DNA of 64,000 nt from Streptomyces shenzhenensis (GTDB lineage: Bacteria > Actinomycetota > Actinomycetes > Streptomycetales > Streptomycetaceae): NCBI RefSeq assembly GCF_003688995.1, contig NZ_PENI01000011.1:62001-126000 (forward strand). The letters run 5' to 3'. The notes beneath the pieces were generated by a model that had not been told where the DNA came from, searched no databases, and worked only from the letters and a program-made list of their open reading frames with translations. Positions within the stretch are counted from its first letter, which is position 1. Every line of letters begins with the position of its first letter. The position numbers and the translations under genes are program-made. This document shows, piece after piece, positions 46,301 to 54,003 of this stretch.

Positions 46301-46585
46301 GCGGACCAGGCGTGCGGTGCTCTCCGCGTCCCGTGCCTCCTGCCAGGTGTCGATCGAGCTCTTCACCTGGAAGCCGCCCATGACGAGACCGACCATCACG
46401 GGTATCAGCAGGATCGCGTTCAGCCGGGTCGGCACCCGCCAGTTCCGCGGAGAGAGACGGCCGCCGCGTGGGGCGGGAGCCGCCGACCGCTCAGGACCGG
46501 GCACAGGGGCGGGCGCCGCAGCGCGCGGCGGCGGGGTGAAGTTGCCCCGGGCCGACGGCGCGGGACCACTCTTGCTTCGCCTCAC
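43358..46585 (-). CDS. cvnA2: Conservon sensor histidine kinase-like protein CvnA (second conservon)
   Basis: 1075 residues from GTG 46585 (start VRRSKSGPAPSARGNFTPPP). Membrane helix at about 52-75, an extracytoplasmic nitrate/nitrite-sensing (NIT) domain (about 80-345), second helix at about 373-397 (AIITGAVVVVALLVAFILAG), HAMP, then an ATPase domain with N-box LLAELLENATTFSSP and G-box IEIHDKGIGLT (about 600-720). The last 350 residues are disordered, rich in Gln, Tyr, Pro and Gly. The kinase-type His region reads FRLDHLATRMRRNGENLLVL; there is no separate response regulator, as usual for conservons. Confidence 0.93.
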   Translation of the reverse strand: MRRSKSGPAPSARGNFTPPPRAAAPAPVPGPERSAAPAPRGGRLSPRNWRVPTRLNAILLIPVMVGLVMGGFQVKSSIDTWQEARDAESTARLVRAALTYADALYVERDVSAAPLLLNTDQNTVTEARKKTDQAADVFDQAAQGMPQKAGLERRLTLFRQEEPKLQALRANAYSTKLTGVNTEEGYVGIAHPLMEFANELGLGTGNITSYGRTVYAISLTKAALSLERSIGMHLLVKPGPDAPNLATQRVALSSYAYLERVAVEEYRAGGTEADAQKLIDAEKKIKADGAAMAQEATAKDPKYIAPPSNPTTMVSAVATLPDTSPLAREQLAQKGITAQNWWAVNTLKFNAYRQIEADLADKAVSEASGIATDARTAAIITGAVVVVALLVAFILAGAVARQMSRSMRQLRNAAFGIAEQRLPMLVDQLSRTDPGRVDTRVAPIPIASTDEIGEVARAFDQVHREAVRLAAEQALLRGNINAIFTNLSRRNQSLIEGQLTLITDLENNEADPDQLENLFRLDHLATRMRRNGENLLVLAGEEPGRRWDQPVPLVDVLRAASSEVEQYERIELSGVPEAEIHGRAVTDLVHLLAELLENATTFSSPQTKVRVTATRLPDGRIMIEIHDKGIGLTAEDFADINHKLANPPTVDAAISQRMGLFVVGRLSDRHGIRVQLRPSGEQAGTTSLVMLPDAITHGGGGEQPLDREEFTVSQIISEQQFQGENFSQPSPMRTAAELGFDDSRYTDVPDDIRELDPVGRSLIREERRAALESQAPDPAQPVQGPQETPEAPSYIEEFDAQGYDAGRTGYQEQPAAYDPQPAYEDPGRAAYDEQYFTAGGGLPQGDAFPSHGGYPEPSYAEPVQQEQTGAHAGAADSFRAFEEPSYQEGWPQPDAFQNGYPAQYAPEAESAQAGDVAEQDRVGFERPGPASAAVHELTDAGLPRRGSTASGPNGNGTGGVAGGPQEPAAPAENNGDSGWRSTNDERWQQASQLRKPKAGGVTSSGLPRRVPKANLIEGAAEATPQGGPQVSRAPEDVRGRLSNLRRGVQRGRNAGAGSETNGQGFGPDSTYNQER

Positions 46586-46658
46586 TCGACCAACAACCTC
46601 TCGGCGGCGGGCACCTACGTCGTGCCGCAGTCTCTCAGAGCCCCGTAGGTCAGGGACC

Positions 46659-46673
46659 ACTCAGCTACTGAGT
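46659..46673. promoter_or_regulatory. Palindrome upstream of the second conservon
   Basis: ACTCAG-CTA-CTGAGT, perfect 6-bp arms, 74 bases before the cvnA2 start in the AT-richer gap between the conservons. Candidate operator in the cvn2 promoter. Confidence 0.5.
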
Positions 46674-46792
46674 ACGTCTTTGACTAATGGGCAGTTCAGG
46701 CATTCCAGCACGACGACCAGCGCACTTCCAAACAGTGAGAACCGTGGATTCCGAGTGACGCAAACCGCAGATAAAACGGTCATAAAGAGCGA

Positions 46793-46812
46793 GCCCCGCC
46801 AAAAGGCGGGGC
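46793..46812. terminator. Hairpin between the two conservons
   Basis: GCCCCGCC-AAAA-GGCGGGGC, a perfect 8-bp stem, about 160 bases beyond the cvnD1 stop. Read on the minus strand the loop is TTTT. Backs up the terminator at 46890. Confidence 0.7.
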
Positions 46813-46889
46813 ATTTGTGAGCGCAGCGGCATCGGCCGACCGCGACGCGTGGCCACGCCACCCGATTCCTCTGCCGAAACGTTATGAAC

Positions 46890-46929
46890 AGCGGAGCCGG
46901 CCGTGTCAAAAGCCACAGCCGACTCCGCT
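46890..46929 (-). terminator. Terminator of the first conservon
   Basis: AGCGGAGCCGGC (46890-46901) pairs with GCCGACTCCGCT (46918-46929), 12 bp with one wobble, starting 41 bases after the cvnD1 stop on the minus strand. Confidence 0.8.
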
Positions 46930-46970
46930 TTCCATACGACAACTGCCGTATGCCGCTTCCGACTTGAGTG

Positions 46971-47546
46971 CTACCTCAGCCGCGCCATGAGCGCGTGCTC
47001 GACCAGCGTGATCAGCGCACTCTTGGCGTCGGCCCGGTGCCGGGCGTCCGTCGTGATGATCGGTGTGTCCGGGCCGATCTGCAGCGCCTCGCGGACCTCG
47101 TCGGGGGTGTACGGCTGGTGGCCGTCAAAACCGTTGAGCGCGATGACGAACGGCAGACCGCTGTTCTCGAAGTAGTCGACCGCGGGGAAGCAGTCGGCCA
47201 GCCGACGGGTGTCGACCAGCACGACCGCGCCGATGGCACCGCGCACCAGGTCGTCCCACATGAACCAGAACCGGTCCTGGCCGGGGGTGCCGAACAGGTA
47301 CAGGATCAGGTCCTGGTCGAGCGTGATGCGGCCGAAGTCCATGGCCACCGTGGTGGTGGTCTTGTCCCCGGTGTGGGTGAGGTCGTCGATGCCCGCGCTG
47401 GCGGACGTCATGACGGCCTCCGTGCGCAGCGGGTTGATCTCCGAGACGGCACCGACGAAGGTCGTCTTGCCGACGCCGAAGCCACCCGCCACCACGATCT
47501 TCGCGGAGGTGGTGGCCCGGCCCCCGTCAGAGCTTGCGAAGTCCAC
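46971..47546 (-). CDS. cvnD1: Conservon GTPase CvnD (first conservon)
   Basis: 191 residues, GTG start overlapping cvnC by 20 bases. Same motifs as the paralogue at 41712: VVAGGFGVGKTTFVGAV, FGTPGQDRFWFMW, ALNGFDGHQPYTPDEVREAL. Only three or so residues differ after position 16 (Ala for Ser in RLADCFPAVD, Ile for Val, His for Asn). Confidence 0.94.
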   Translation of the reverse strand: MDFASSDGGRATTSAKIVVAGGFGVGKTTFVGAVSEINPLRTEAVMTSASAGIDDLTHTGDKTTTTVAMDFGRITLDQDLILYLFGTPGQDRFWFMWDDLVRGAIGAVVLVDTRRLADCFPAVDYFENSGLPFVIALNGFDGHQPYTPDEVREALQIGPDTPIITTDARHRADAKSALITLVEHALMARLR

Positions 47547-47925
47547 TGAGCACCCTTTCGAGCAGTGTCACGTCCGGTGCACCGCCGTTGTTCTCGTCGC
47601 CACCCGGCTGGTGGATGGCGACCAGGCCGGCCTCGGCGAGGTCGGCGACCAGGATCCGGGCCACGCCCAGAGGCATGGTGAGGAGCGCGGACACCTCGGC
47701 CACGGACTTCACCTCGCGGCACAGGTGGCAGATCCGCTGGTGCTCCGGGAGCAGCCCCATGAGCGCTGCCGGGTCGGCCGTGGTGCTGATCAGTGCCTCG
47801 ATGGCGAGCTGGTAGCGCGGCCGGGTCCGGCCGCCGGTCATCGCGTACGGACGTACCAGCGGCTGGTCGCCCTCGTCCCCGTACGGCTCCGCGTACGGAT
47901 CATGAGAGGCGGTGGGCGGGGTCAT
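47527..47925 (-). CDS. cvnC1: Conservon DUF742 protein CvnC (first conservon)
   Basis: 132 residues, ATG with GGAGGATTC directly upstream. Short acidic/Pro N-terminus, then the DUF742 domain: LVRPYAMTGGRTRPRYQLAI, HRICHLCREVKSVAEVSALL, VARILVADLAEAGLVAIHQP. It is 111 bases after cvnB, the largest gap inside this conservon. Confidence 0.93.
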   Translation of the reverse strand: MTPPTASHDPYAEPYGDEGDQPLVRPYAMTGGRTRPRYQLAIEALISTTADPAALMGLLPEHQRICHLCREVKSVAEVSALLTMPLGVARILVADLAEAGLVAIHQPGGDENNGGAPDVTLLERVLSGLRKL

Positions 47926-48036
47926 GAATCCTCCGGGCGGGACAGCAGGTCGGTCAGTCGTGCCGTCTGACGGGGCCGGTGGGGGGATTGTGGCGGCCGG
48001 ACGGTGATTTGGTGAGCTGGGTGGATCCGGGGCCGG

Positions 48037-48459
48037 TCAGTGGAGCAGACTGCCCTGTAGTTCGGCGCGCAGGTCGGGCGTGAGGACGGCGCCCGCGCGG
48101 TCGACGAGGAGTGCCATCTCGTAACCGACGAGGCCGATGTCACACTCGGGGTGGGCCAGGACGGCGAGGGACGAGCCGTCCGAGATGGACATGAGGAAAA
48201 GGAAGCCGCGTTCCATCTCGACGACCGTCTGCGCCACGTCGCCCCCCTCGAAGATCCGGGAGGCCCCGGCTGTCAGCGAGGTGAGCCCGGACGCGACGGC
48301 CGCGAGCTGGTCGGCGCGGTCCCGGGGAAAGCCTTCCGACATGGCCAGAAGGAGTCCGTCGGCGGACACGACGACGGTGTGGGACACCCCTGGGGTGTTG
48401 TCCACGAAGTTGGTGATCAACCAGTTGAGATTCTGTGCCGCCTGGCTCATCTGGCTCAA
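48037..48459 (-). CDS. cvnB1: Conservon roadblock/LC7 protein CvnB (first conservon)
   Basis: 140 residues from TTG 48459, immediately after the cvnA stop and six bases after AGGAG; ATG 48450 gives 137 residues but is 15 bases from the ribosome site. Roadblock/LC7 motifs as in the paralogue, with small changes (GGDVAQTVVE, LAHPECDIGLVG). Confidence 0.92.
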   Translation of the reverse strand: MSQMSQAAQNLNWLITNFVDNTPGVSHTVVVSADGLLLAMSEGFPRDRADQLAAVASGLTSLTAGASRIFEGGDVAQTVVEMERGFLFLMSISDGSSLAVLAHPECDIGLVGYEMALLVDRAGAVLTPDLRAELQGSLLH

Positions 48460-51400
48460 CTAACGCTCCTGCTGGTGAGTGGGGCTCGGGAAGCTGCCGG
48501 TCTGGCCGTTGTTGACCTGACGACCCTGCGCGATACCCCGACGGAGATTGGTCAGCCGGCCACGCACGTCATCGGGCGAGCGCGAGACCTGCGGACCGCT
48601 TTGGTGCTGTTGCTGCTGAGCCGTGCCCGGGACGAGGTTCGCCCGGGGCACCCGGCGCGGCAGACCGGAGGTGGTGACCCCGCCCGCTGCGGGCTGCCGC
48701 ACCCGCTCGGCCTGCCGGACGAGTTCGTCGTTCGGCGAGCTGCGCCAGGAACTTGTGACGGGACGCTGTGGTCCCGTGGCCGGAGCCGGACCGCCCTGCG
48801 GCTGCTGCCCGGCCGGAGCCGAGCCGTTGCCCTGCTGCCGCTCCTGCTGGCCGCCGCGGAACCAGTTGGTCTCCAGGGTGTCGTACAGCGGGGTACGACC
48901 GTCACCGGGACCGCTCGCCGGGGGCAGCGCCTCCGGCCCCTGGTGGGGCGGGCGCTGCGGCGGGGCCGGCGGGCGCTGCCCGGAGAAGTCGGTGCCGCGG
49001 CCGTTGGTCTGCGGCCGCTCGAACTGGCCCGTGTGCTGCTGGTTCGGCCGGCCGGGCAGCGCGTGCTGACCGCTGGAGCCGCTGTCGTAGCCCTGCACCG
49101 GGAACTGCCCGGTGGCGCCGCTGTCGTAGCCCTGCGCGGCGAACTGCCCCGTGGCGCCGCTGTTGTCGTAGCCCGGTGTGGTGAACCGGCCGCCTTGACC
49201 GCCGTCGTACGCCTGCTGGGCGGTGAACCGGTCCGGGGCGGGGGCGTCCTGCTGGCCGGGTGGCGTACCGAAGACGTCGGAGCGGACGAACTGGCCCGGA
49301 CCCTGCTGGCCGGGTCCGCCCGGGTGGCCGAACTGGCCGCCGTTCTGCGGGGCGTCGAAGCCGGGGCGGGCGAACTGGCCGGTGTTCTGGGGGCCGTTCG
49401 CACCGGTGAAGTCCGGGCGGGGGAACTCGCCGGTGGCGGCCGGACCCTGCGGGGCGTCGGCCGGGATCGCCGGCATCTCCGCTGTCGCGCCGGGGCCCTG
49501 GCGGTCGTCGAACCGCGGTATGCGCGAGGTCTGCGCCGGGTCCTGCTCGTCATGGCCGCGCGGTGCGTCCAGCGAGGCCCGGGACAGCGGCTGTCCGCTC
49601 TCGTCGCCCCAGCTCGGCGTGCGCGGCTGCGGGTTGCCGCCCGGCAGCTCGGCCCGCGGCCCGCCGCGCGGCGGCAGCTGCGGCTGCCGGCCCTGGTCGG
49701 CGCCGCTGCCGCGCTGCGGGGGCACCGGGGCACGGCCGCCGAACATGTCCTGTCCCGGCCCGCCGGGGCCGGCGGCGTGCAGACCCTGCGGAGCGTTCGG
49801 CGCCTGACCTCCGAAGACTCCGGCGCCCGCGCCGGCCGGGCCCTGCTGCGGCCCGCGTGCGCCACCCGGCGCACCCGGCCGGCCGCCCGGGCCCGTGCCG
49901 GGCAGTGCGGCCCGTGGCCCCTGGCCGGCGCCGACCTGGCCGCGCCCACCGGATCCGGTGCCGTGGCGGCCACCGCCGCCGGGGGCACCGGCGCCGAGGG
50001 AACCGGCGCCGCCAGGGGCTGCGCCTCGCCGGGCCGCGGCCGCGCCCGCGGCGGCCTGCGCCGCGGCCGGGCCGCCCGTGGCGGGCACGCCCGGCTGGCC
50101 CGGAGCGGGCTTCTTGCCGCCCTGGGCGACATCGACGGGCAGCATGACCAGCGCCGTCGTACCGCCCGAGTCGGACGGGCGCAGCTGGATGCGGATGCCG
50201 TGCCGCTGCGACAGCCGGCCGACCACGAACAGGCCCATGCGGCGGGAGACGGAGACGTCCACGGTGGGCGGCGAGGCGAGCCGCTCGTTGATCGCCGCGA
50301 GGTCCTCGGGGGAGAGGCCGATGCCGGTGTCGTGGATCTCGATCAGCACTCGGCCGTCGGGCAGGGCGTGACCGGTGACCTTGACCTTGGTCTGCGGCGA
50401 GGAGAACGAGGTCGCGTTCTCCAGCAGCTCGGCGAGCAGGTGCACGAGGTCGTTGACGACGCGTCCCGTGACCTCGGTGGTCGGCACCGAGGCCAGCTCG
50501 ATCCGTTCGTACTGCTCCACCTCGGAGGCGGCGGCGCGGAGCACGTCGACCAGCGGGACCGGGCGGGTCCAGCGGCGGCCGGGCTCCTCACCGGCCAGGA
50601 CCAGGAGGTTCTCGCCGTTACGGCGCATACGCGTGGCCAGGTGGTCCAGCTTGAACAGCGAGGACAGCTGGTCCGGGTCGGCCTCGCGGGACTCCAGTTC
50701 GGAGATGAGCGACAGCTGGCGTTGGATGAGGCCCTGGGAGCGGCGCGAGAGGTTGGTGAACATCGCGTTGACGTTGCCCCGCAGCAGGGCCTGCTCGGCG
50801 GCGAGGCGGACCGCCTCGCGGTGCACGTCGTCGAAGGCCGCGGCCACCTGGCCGATCTCGTCCCGGGAGTGCACACCGACCGACTCGACGGAGGTGTCGA
50901 CGTCCTGCGGGTCGGACTCGGACAGCTGCTTGACCAGCTCGGGCAGGCGGTCCTGGGCGACCTTGGTCGCGGTCTCCTGGAGCCGGCGCAGCGAGCGGAT
51001 CATGGACCGGGCGACGACGAACGCGCCGACCAGGGAGACGCCGAGGACGATCAGGATCAGCGCACCGGAGATGATCGCGTCGCGCTCGGTGGCGCTGCGC
51101 AGCTCGCGGGCCTTCTGCTCCATCTCTTCGAGCAGCGTGTGCTCGATCTTCTTCATCTGCTCGATCTTGGTCGAGCTGTCGTCCACCCAGTCGCGGTAGG
51201 AGCGCTTCGGGAGCCCGCTGATGCCGTCCTCGCCGCCGAGCGCGCGCTTGGCGTAGGTGTCCGCCGACTCGATGGTCGGGTTGCCCTCGTCGATGGGCTT
51301 GAGGAGTTCCTCGGCGCCCTGCGCGGAGTAGAGCTTGCGGAAGATGTTCAGCTCGGAGGACTCGCTCTGCAGCGCCGAATCGCCGTAGAGCCGGTCGTTG

Positions 51401-52260
51401 TCGGAGAGGATGCCCTGCGTCTTGTTGGTGTCGGGCAGGGCCGCGGCGATGACGGCGCGCTGCACGGACGCGTACTCCTTGGCGGTGGAGAAGGCCGCCA
51501 GGGCGCGGGTGCGCTGGATCATCTCCGGGTTGCTCGACGCCTGCGCCATGTCCGAGGAGAGGCCGATCAGCTGGTTGATCAGCCGGTGGTACGCCTCGAC
51601 CGTCTGGGTCGAGTTGTCCTTGGACTGGTACGCGGACCGGCGGATCTTGGCCAGGCCGTCCAGCTGGCCGGCCAGACCGACGAGGCTGTCACGGACGCCC
51701 TGGAGGTTGCCGCCCTTGCTCGCGGCGTCGATGTCCTCGGAGGCGTTGAGGAAGTTGGTGAGGGCGCGGTCGGTCCGGTCCTGGTAGCCCTTGACGGTGA
51801 AATTGTCCGCCTTCAGGCCGTGCGCCAGCGGTCCGGCGGACTGGTCGCGCTCCTCCTGGAGCGCCGCGGCGAGCTCGGTCGCCTGCTTCGTCATGTCCGT
51901 CAGCAGCTTCATGTTGTCGAGCTGCTGGATGTCGTCCATGGACTGGTTGATGCGCAGCGCGCCCAGCGAGGTGGCCGCGACCACGGGGAGCGCGAGCAGC
52001 GACACCAGACGTGTGGAGATACGCCAGTTGCGCAGGGCTATTCGCGATCCGGGGCCGGTCGGGCCCTTGGCGGGCTTGGCCGGTGGTGCGGGGCTCGGCG
52101 GTGTGGGCGGCGTGCCGGGGCGCCCGGGGCGCTCTCCGCCGTCGCCGGTCGGGGTCGGGCCCGGGTTCTGGGCGTGCTGGGGCGAGGCGCCGCGGTCGGT
52201 CCCGCCGTGCGCCCCAGGCTCCGCCGGAGCGCTGCCATCCCTCTTGAAACGTCCCTGCAC
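48460..52260 (-). CDS. cvnA1: Conservon sensor histidine kinase-like protein CvnA (first conservon)
   Basis: 1266 residues from GTG 52260 (start VQGRFKRDGSAPAEPG). Disordered Pro/Gly head (1-70), helix at about 83-105, NIT sensor domain (about 110-390), helix at about 405-428 (AIISGALILIVLGVSLVGAF), HAMP, ATPase domain with LLAELLENATSFSSP and IEIHDTGIGLSPEDLAA (about 600-740). The 500-residue tail is disordered and rich in Gly, Pro and Gln, with imperfect repeats of the type GYDSGATGQFPVQ. It shares the layout but little of the sensor sequence with CvnA2, so the two likely sense different signals. Confidence 0.93.
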   Translation of the reverse strand: MQGRFKRDGSAPAEPGAHGGTDRGASPQHAQNPGPTPTGDGGERPGRPGTPPTPPSPAPPAKPAKGPTGPGSRIALRNWRISTRLVSLLALPVVAATSLGALRINQSMDDIQQLDNMKLLTDMTKQATELAAALQEERDQSAGPLAHGLKADNFTVKGYQDRTDRALTNFLNASEDIDAASKGGNLQGVRDSLVGLAGQLDGLAKIRRSAYQSKDNSTQTVEAYHRLINQLIGLSSDMAQASSNPEMIQRTRALAAFSTAKEYASVQRAVIAAALPDTNKTQGILSDNDRLYGDSALQSESSELNIFRKLYSAQGAEELLKPIDEGNPTIESADTYAKRALGGEDGISGLPKRSYRDWVDDSSTKIEQMKKIEHTLLEEMEQKARELRSATERDAIISGALILIVLGVSLVGAFVVARSMIRSLRRLQETATKVAQDRLPELVKQLSESDPQDVDTSVESVGVHSRDEIGQVAAAFDDVHREAVRLAAEQALLRGNVNAMFTNLSRRSQGLIQRQLSLISELESREADPDQLSSLFKLDHLATRMRRNGENLLVLAGEEPGRRWTRPVPLVDVLRAAASEVEQYERIELASVPTTEVTGRVVNDLVHLLAELLENATSFSSPQTKVKVTGHALPDGRVLIEIHDTGIGLSPEDLAAINERLASPPTVDVSVSRRMGLFVVGRLSQRHGIRIQLRPSDSGGTTALVMLPVDVAQGGKKPAPGQPGVPATGGPAAAQAAAGAAAARRGAAPGGAGSLGAGAPGGGGRHGTGSGGRGQVGAGQGPRAALPGTGPGGRPGAPGGARGPQQGPAGAGAGVFGGQAPNAPQGLHAAGPGGPGQDMFGGRAPVPPQRGSGADQGRQPQLPPRGGPRAELPGGNPQPRTPSWGDESGQPLSRASLDAPRGHDEQDPAQTSRIPRFDDRQGPGATAEMPAIPADAPQGPAATGEFPRPDFTGANGPQNTGQFARPGFDAPQNGGQFGHPGGPGQQGPGQFVRSDVFGTPPGQQDAPAPDRFTAQQAYDGGQGGRFTTPGYDNSGATGQFAAQGYDSGATGQFPVQGYDSGSSGQHALPGRPNQQHTGQFERPQTNGRGTDFSGQRPPAPPQRPPHQGPEALPPASGPGDGRTPLYDTLETNWFRGGQQERQQGNGSAPAGQQPQGGPAPATGPQRPVTSSWRSSPNDELVRQAERVRQPAAGGVTTSGLPRRVPRANLVPGTAQQQQHQSGPQVSRSPDDVRGRLTNLRRGIAQGRQVNNGQTGSFPSPTHQQER

Positions 52261-52827
52261 TAGCGTCGCAACCTCTGGACCAGGCGCCCCTCCGCGTGAG
52301 CGGACGGGCGGTGTCGGCGTTGTGGGGAGCGACCGTGAAGTACGCCCCCCAGGTGGTCGTGAGTGACCGGCGCTGGTTCCCCCTGACCCGCCGCCACGCG
52401 GCGCTGCTTTGCGCCCCCTGAGCGCCGGCTCGATTCCCGCGGCGGTCCGTGGAATTCCAGCACAGTGCCGGATCTCCAACAAGGCCCGTGGGCCAGCCCG
52501 TGACCTCTGTGACAGCGTGTGAGTGGGGCGTCACGAGACGTGGAAAAAGATCTCGCACATAACGGACTTACCCCTGCGAGTCACCGACGGTCGGACCGTG
52601 TCCCAGTCGCCATGATCAGGAGCGGAATGGCAGCTTCAGGGCCGCAATGTCCGTTTCATTGAGGCGAGTTGGCGGCCGGAATTGACCGGTTCGTGCCTGG
52701 ATTCGTGAGCAAACTCACACGCCGATCATGCGCGCTTCGCGACGGCTGTGGGGAATCGGATGTTTAGCCTGACGCTTTACAAGAGGGAAGTATCTGCCAA
52801 CCCACACAGGACAGGGCTCCTACAACC
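52261..52827. other. Regulatory gap upstream of cvnA1
   Basis: 567 bases between divergent genes. The part at 52560-52810 is clearly less GC-rich than its surroundings and should hold the promoters of cvnA1 and of the small gene at 52828. I see no RNA gene or credible reading frame. Confidence 0.5.
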
Positions 52828-53016
52828 GTGAAGACCACGATGATGTTCCGCACCATAGCCAACCCGCGTCGCACCACTCTCGCCCACCTCGACGACGCCG
52901 GCGAGCTGCAGGCACCGGAACAGCCGGAGCACCCCCTCGATCTCCCGGCCCAGACCGCCAACCCGCGGCGCACGGTCCTCATGGAGGTTCCGGTCGCGGC
53001 CACCCCCGCGGAGTAG
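52828..53016 (+). CDS. Small protein with duplicated ANPRRT motif
   Basis: 62 residues from GTG 52828 (ATG 52840 would remove four). It contains TIANPRRTTLAHLDDAG near residue 9 and QTANPRRTVLMEVPVA near residue 42, separated by an acidic Pro-rich linker (ELQAPEQPEHPLDLP). No signal peptide, membrane helix or known domain. Similar proteins exist in other Streptomyces at this place (from memory). The ribosome site is weak (AGGACAGGG 12 bases away). Function unknown. Confidence 0.65.
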   Translation: MKTTMMFRTIANPRRTTLAHLDDAGELQAPEQPEHPLDLPAQTANPRRTVLMEVPVAATPAE

Positions 53017-53217
53017 CGCGCGCGGGCCGCGCACCGCGGGACACGGCCCACCGGACGGCACGGGCGCCCCTCTGCGGAGTGGCGCCCTTCGTCGTACCCG
53101 GTAATCCGCGAGGTTACGGCCCCGCTGCCGCGTTAGCCTGGAGCGTCAGACTCCAGCGGACATCCAGCCGGTCTCCAGCCGACGCGGTCCTCTTCAGTTA
53201 AGGGGCGCAAGCATCCC

Positions 53218-54003
53218 GTGCGCATCGCCAGGTTCTCCATCGACGGGAACGTCGCCTTCGGCGCGGTCGAGGGCGACAAGCAGGACGAACTCGTCCTCGA
53301 CATCATCAAGGGCATCCCGTTCGCGGACCACGAGCTGTCCGGGACCAAGGTCCCGCTGAGCAAGGTCCGGCTGCTCCCGCCGGTGCTCCCCAACAAGGTC
53401 GTGGCCTTCGGCCGCAACTACGCGGAGCACGCGAAGGAACTGGGCAACGCGGTGCCCGACGCCCCGTTCGCCTTCTTCAAGCCGTCCACCTCGGTGATCG
53501 GCCCCGGCGACGAGATCCAGTACCCGTCGTTCTCCACGGAACTGCACCACGAGGCCGAGCTGGCGGTGGTCATCGGCCGGATGTGCCGCGAGGTCCCGCG
53601 CGACCGTGTCAAGGACGTGATCTTCGGCTACACCTGCGCCAACGACATCACCGCCCGTGACGTCCAGCGGCGCGAGAAGCAGTGGGCCAGGGCCAAGGGC
53701 TTCGACACCTCCTGCCCGCTCGGCCCCTGGGTGGAGACGGACCTGGACCTGGAGCGCGCGAACGACCTCACCCTCCAGCTCACCGTCAACGGCGAACAGC
53801 GCCAGCTGGGCCGCACGAGCGAGATGATCCACCCCATCGAGGATCTGATCGTCAACATCACCGAGGCCATGACGCTGCTCCCCGGCGACGTGGTCCTCAC
53901 CGGCACCCCGGCTGGGGTCGGCCCCCTCAACGTCGGCGACGAGGTCGCCGTCACCATCGAAGGCATCGGCACTCTCACCAACAAGGTTGTCAAGCGTGGC
54001 TAG
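53218..54003 (+). CDS. Fumarylacetoacetate hydrolase-fold protein
   Basis: 261 residues. The FAH domain (about 60-260) shows NKVVAFGRNYAEHAKELGN, metal-binding Glu residues in TELHHEAELAVVIG, and Asp in GYTCANDITARDVQRREKQW; then KGFDTSCPLGPWV and LTGTPAGVGPLNVGDEV. Members hydrolyse or decarboxylate 3-oxo acids such as oxaloacetate or acylpyruvates. The start GTG 53218 fits the family (MRIARFS). Its last codons overlap the gltX start (GTGGCTAG). Confidence 0.92.
   Translation: MRIARFSIDGNVAFGAVEGDKQDELVLDIIKGIPFADHELSGTKVPLSKVRLLPPVLPNKVVAFGRNYAEHAKELGNAVPDAPFAFFKPSTSVIGPGDEIQYPSFSTELHHEAELAVVIGRMCREVPRDRVKDVIFGYTCANDITARDVQRREKQWARAKGFDTSCPLGPWVETDLDLERANDLTLQLTVNGEQRQLGRTSEMIHPIEDLIVNITEAMTLLPGDVVLTGTPAGVGPLNVGDEVAVTIEGIGTLTNKVVKRG

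Noticed and set aside
48151..52263. 1370-residue open frame on the plus strand
   Set aside because: Antisense to cvnA1, whose domains are unmistakable. The frame is open only because of GC bias and gives low-complexity Arg/Gly/Leu protein.
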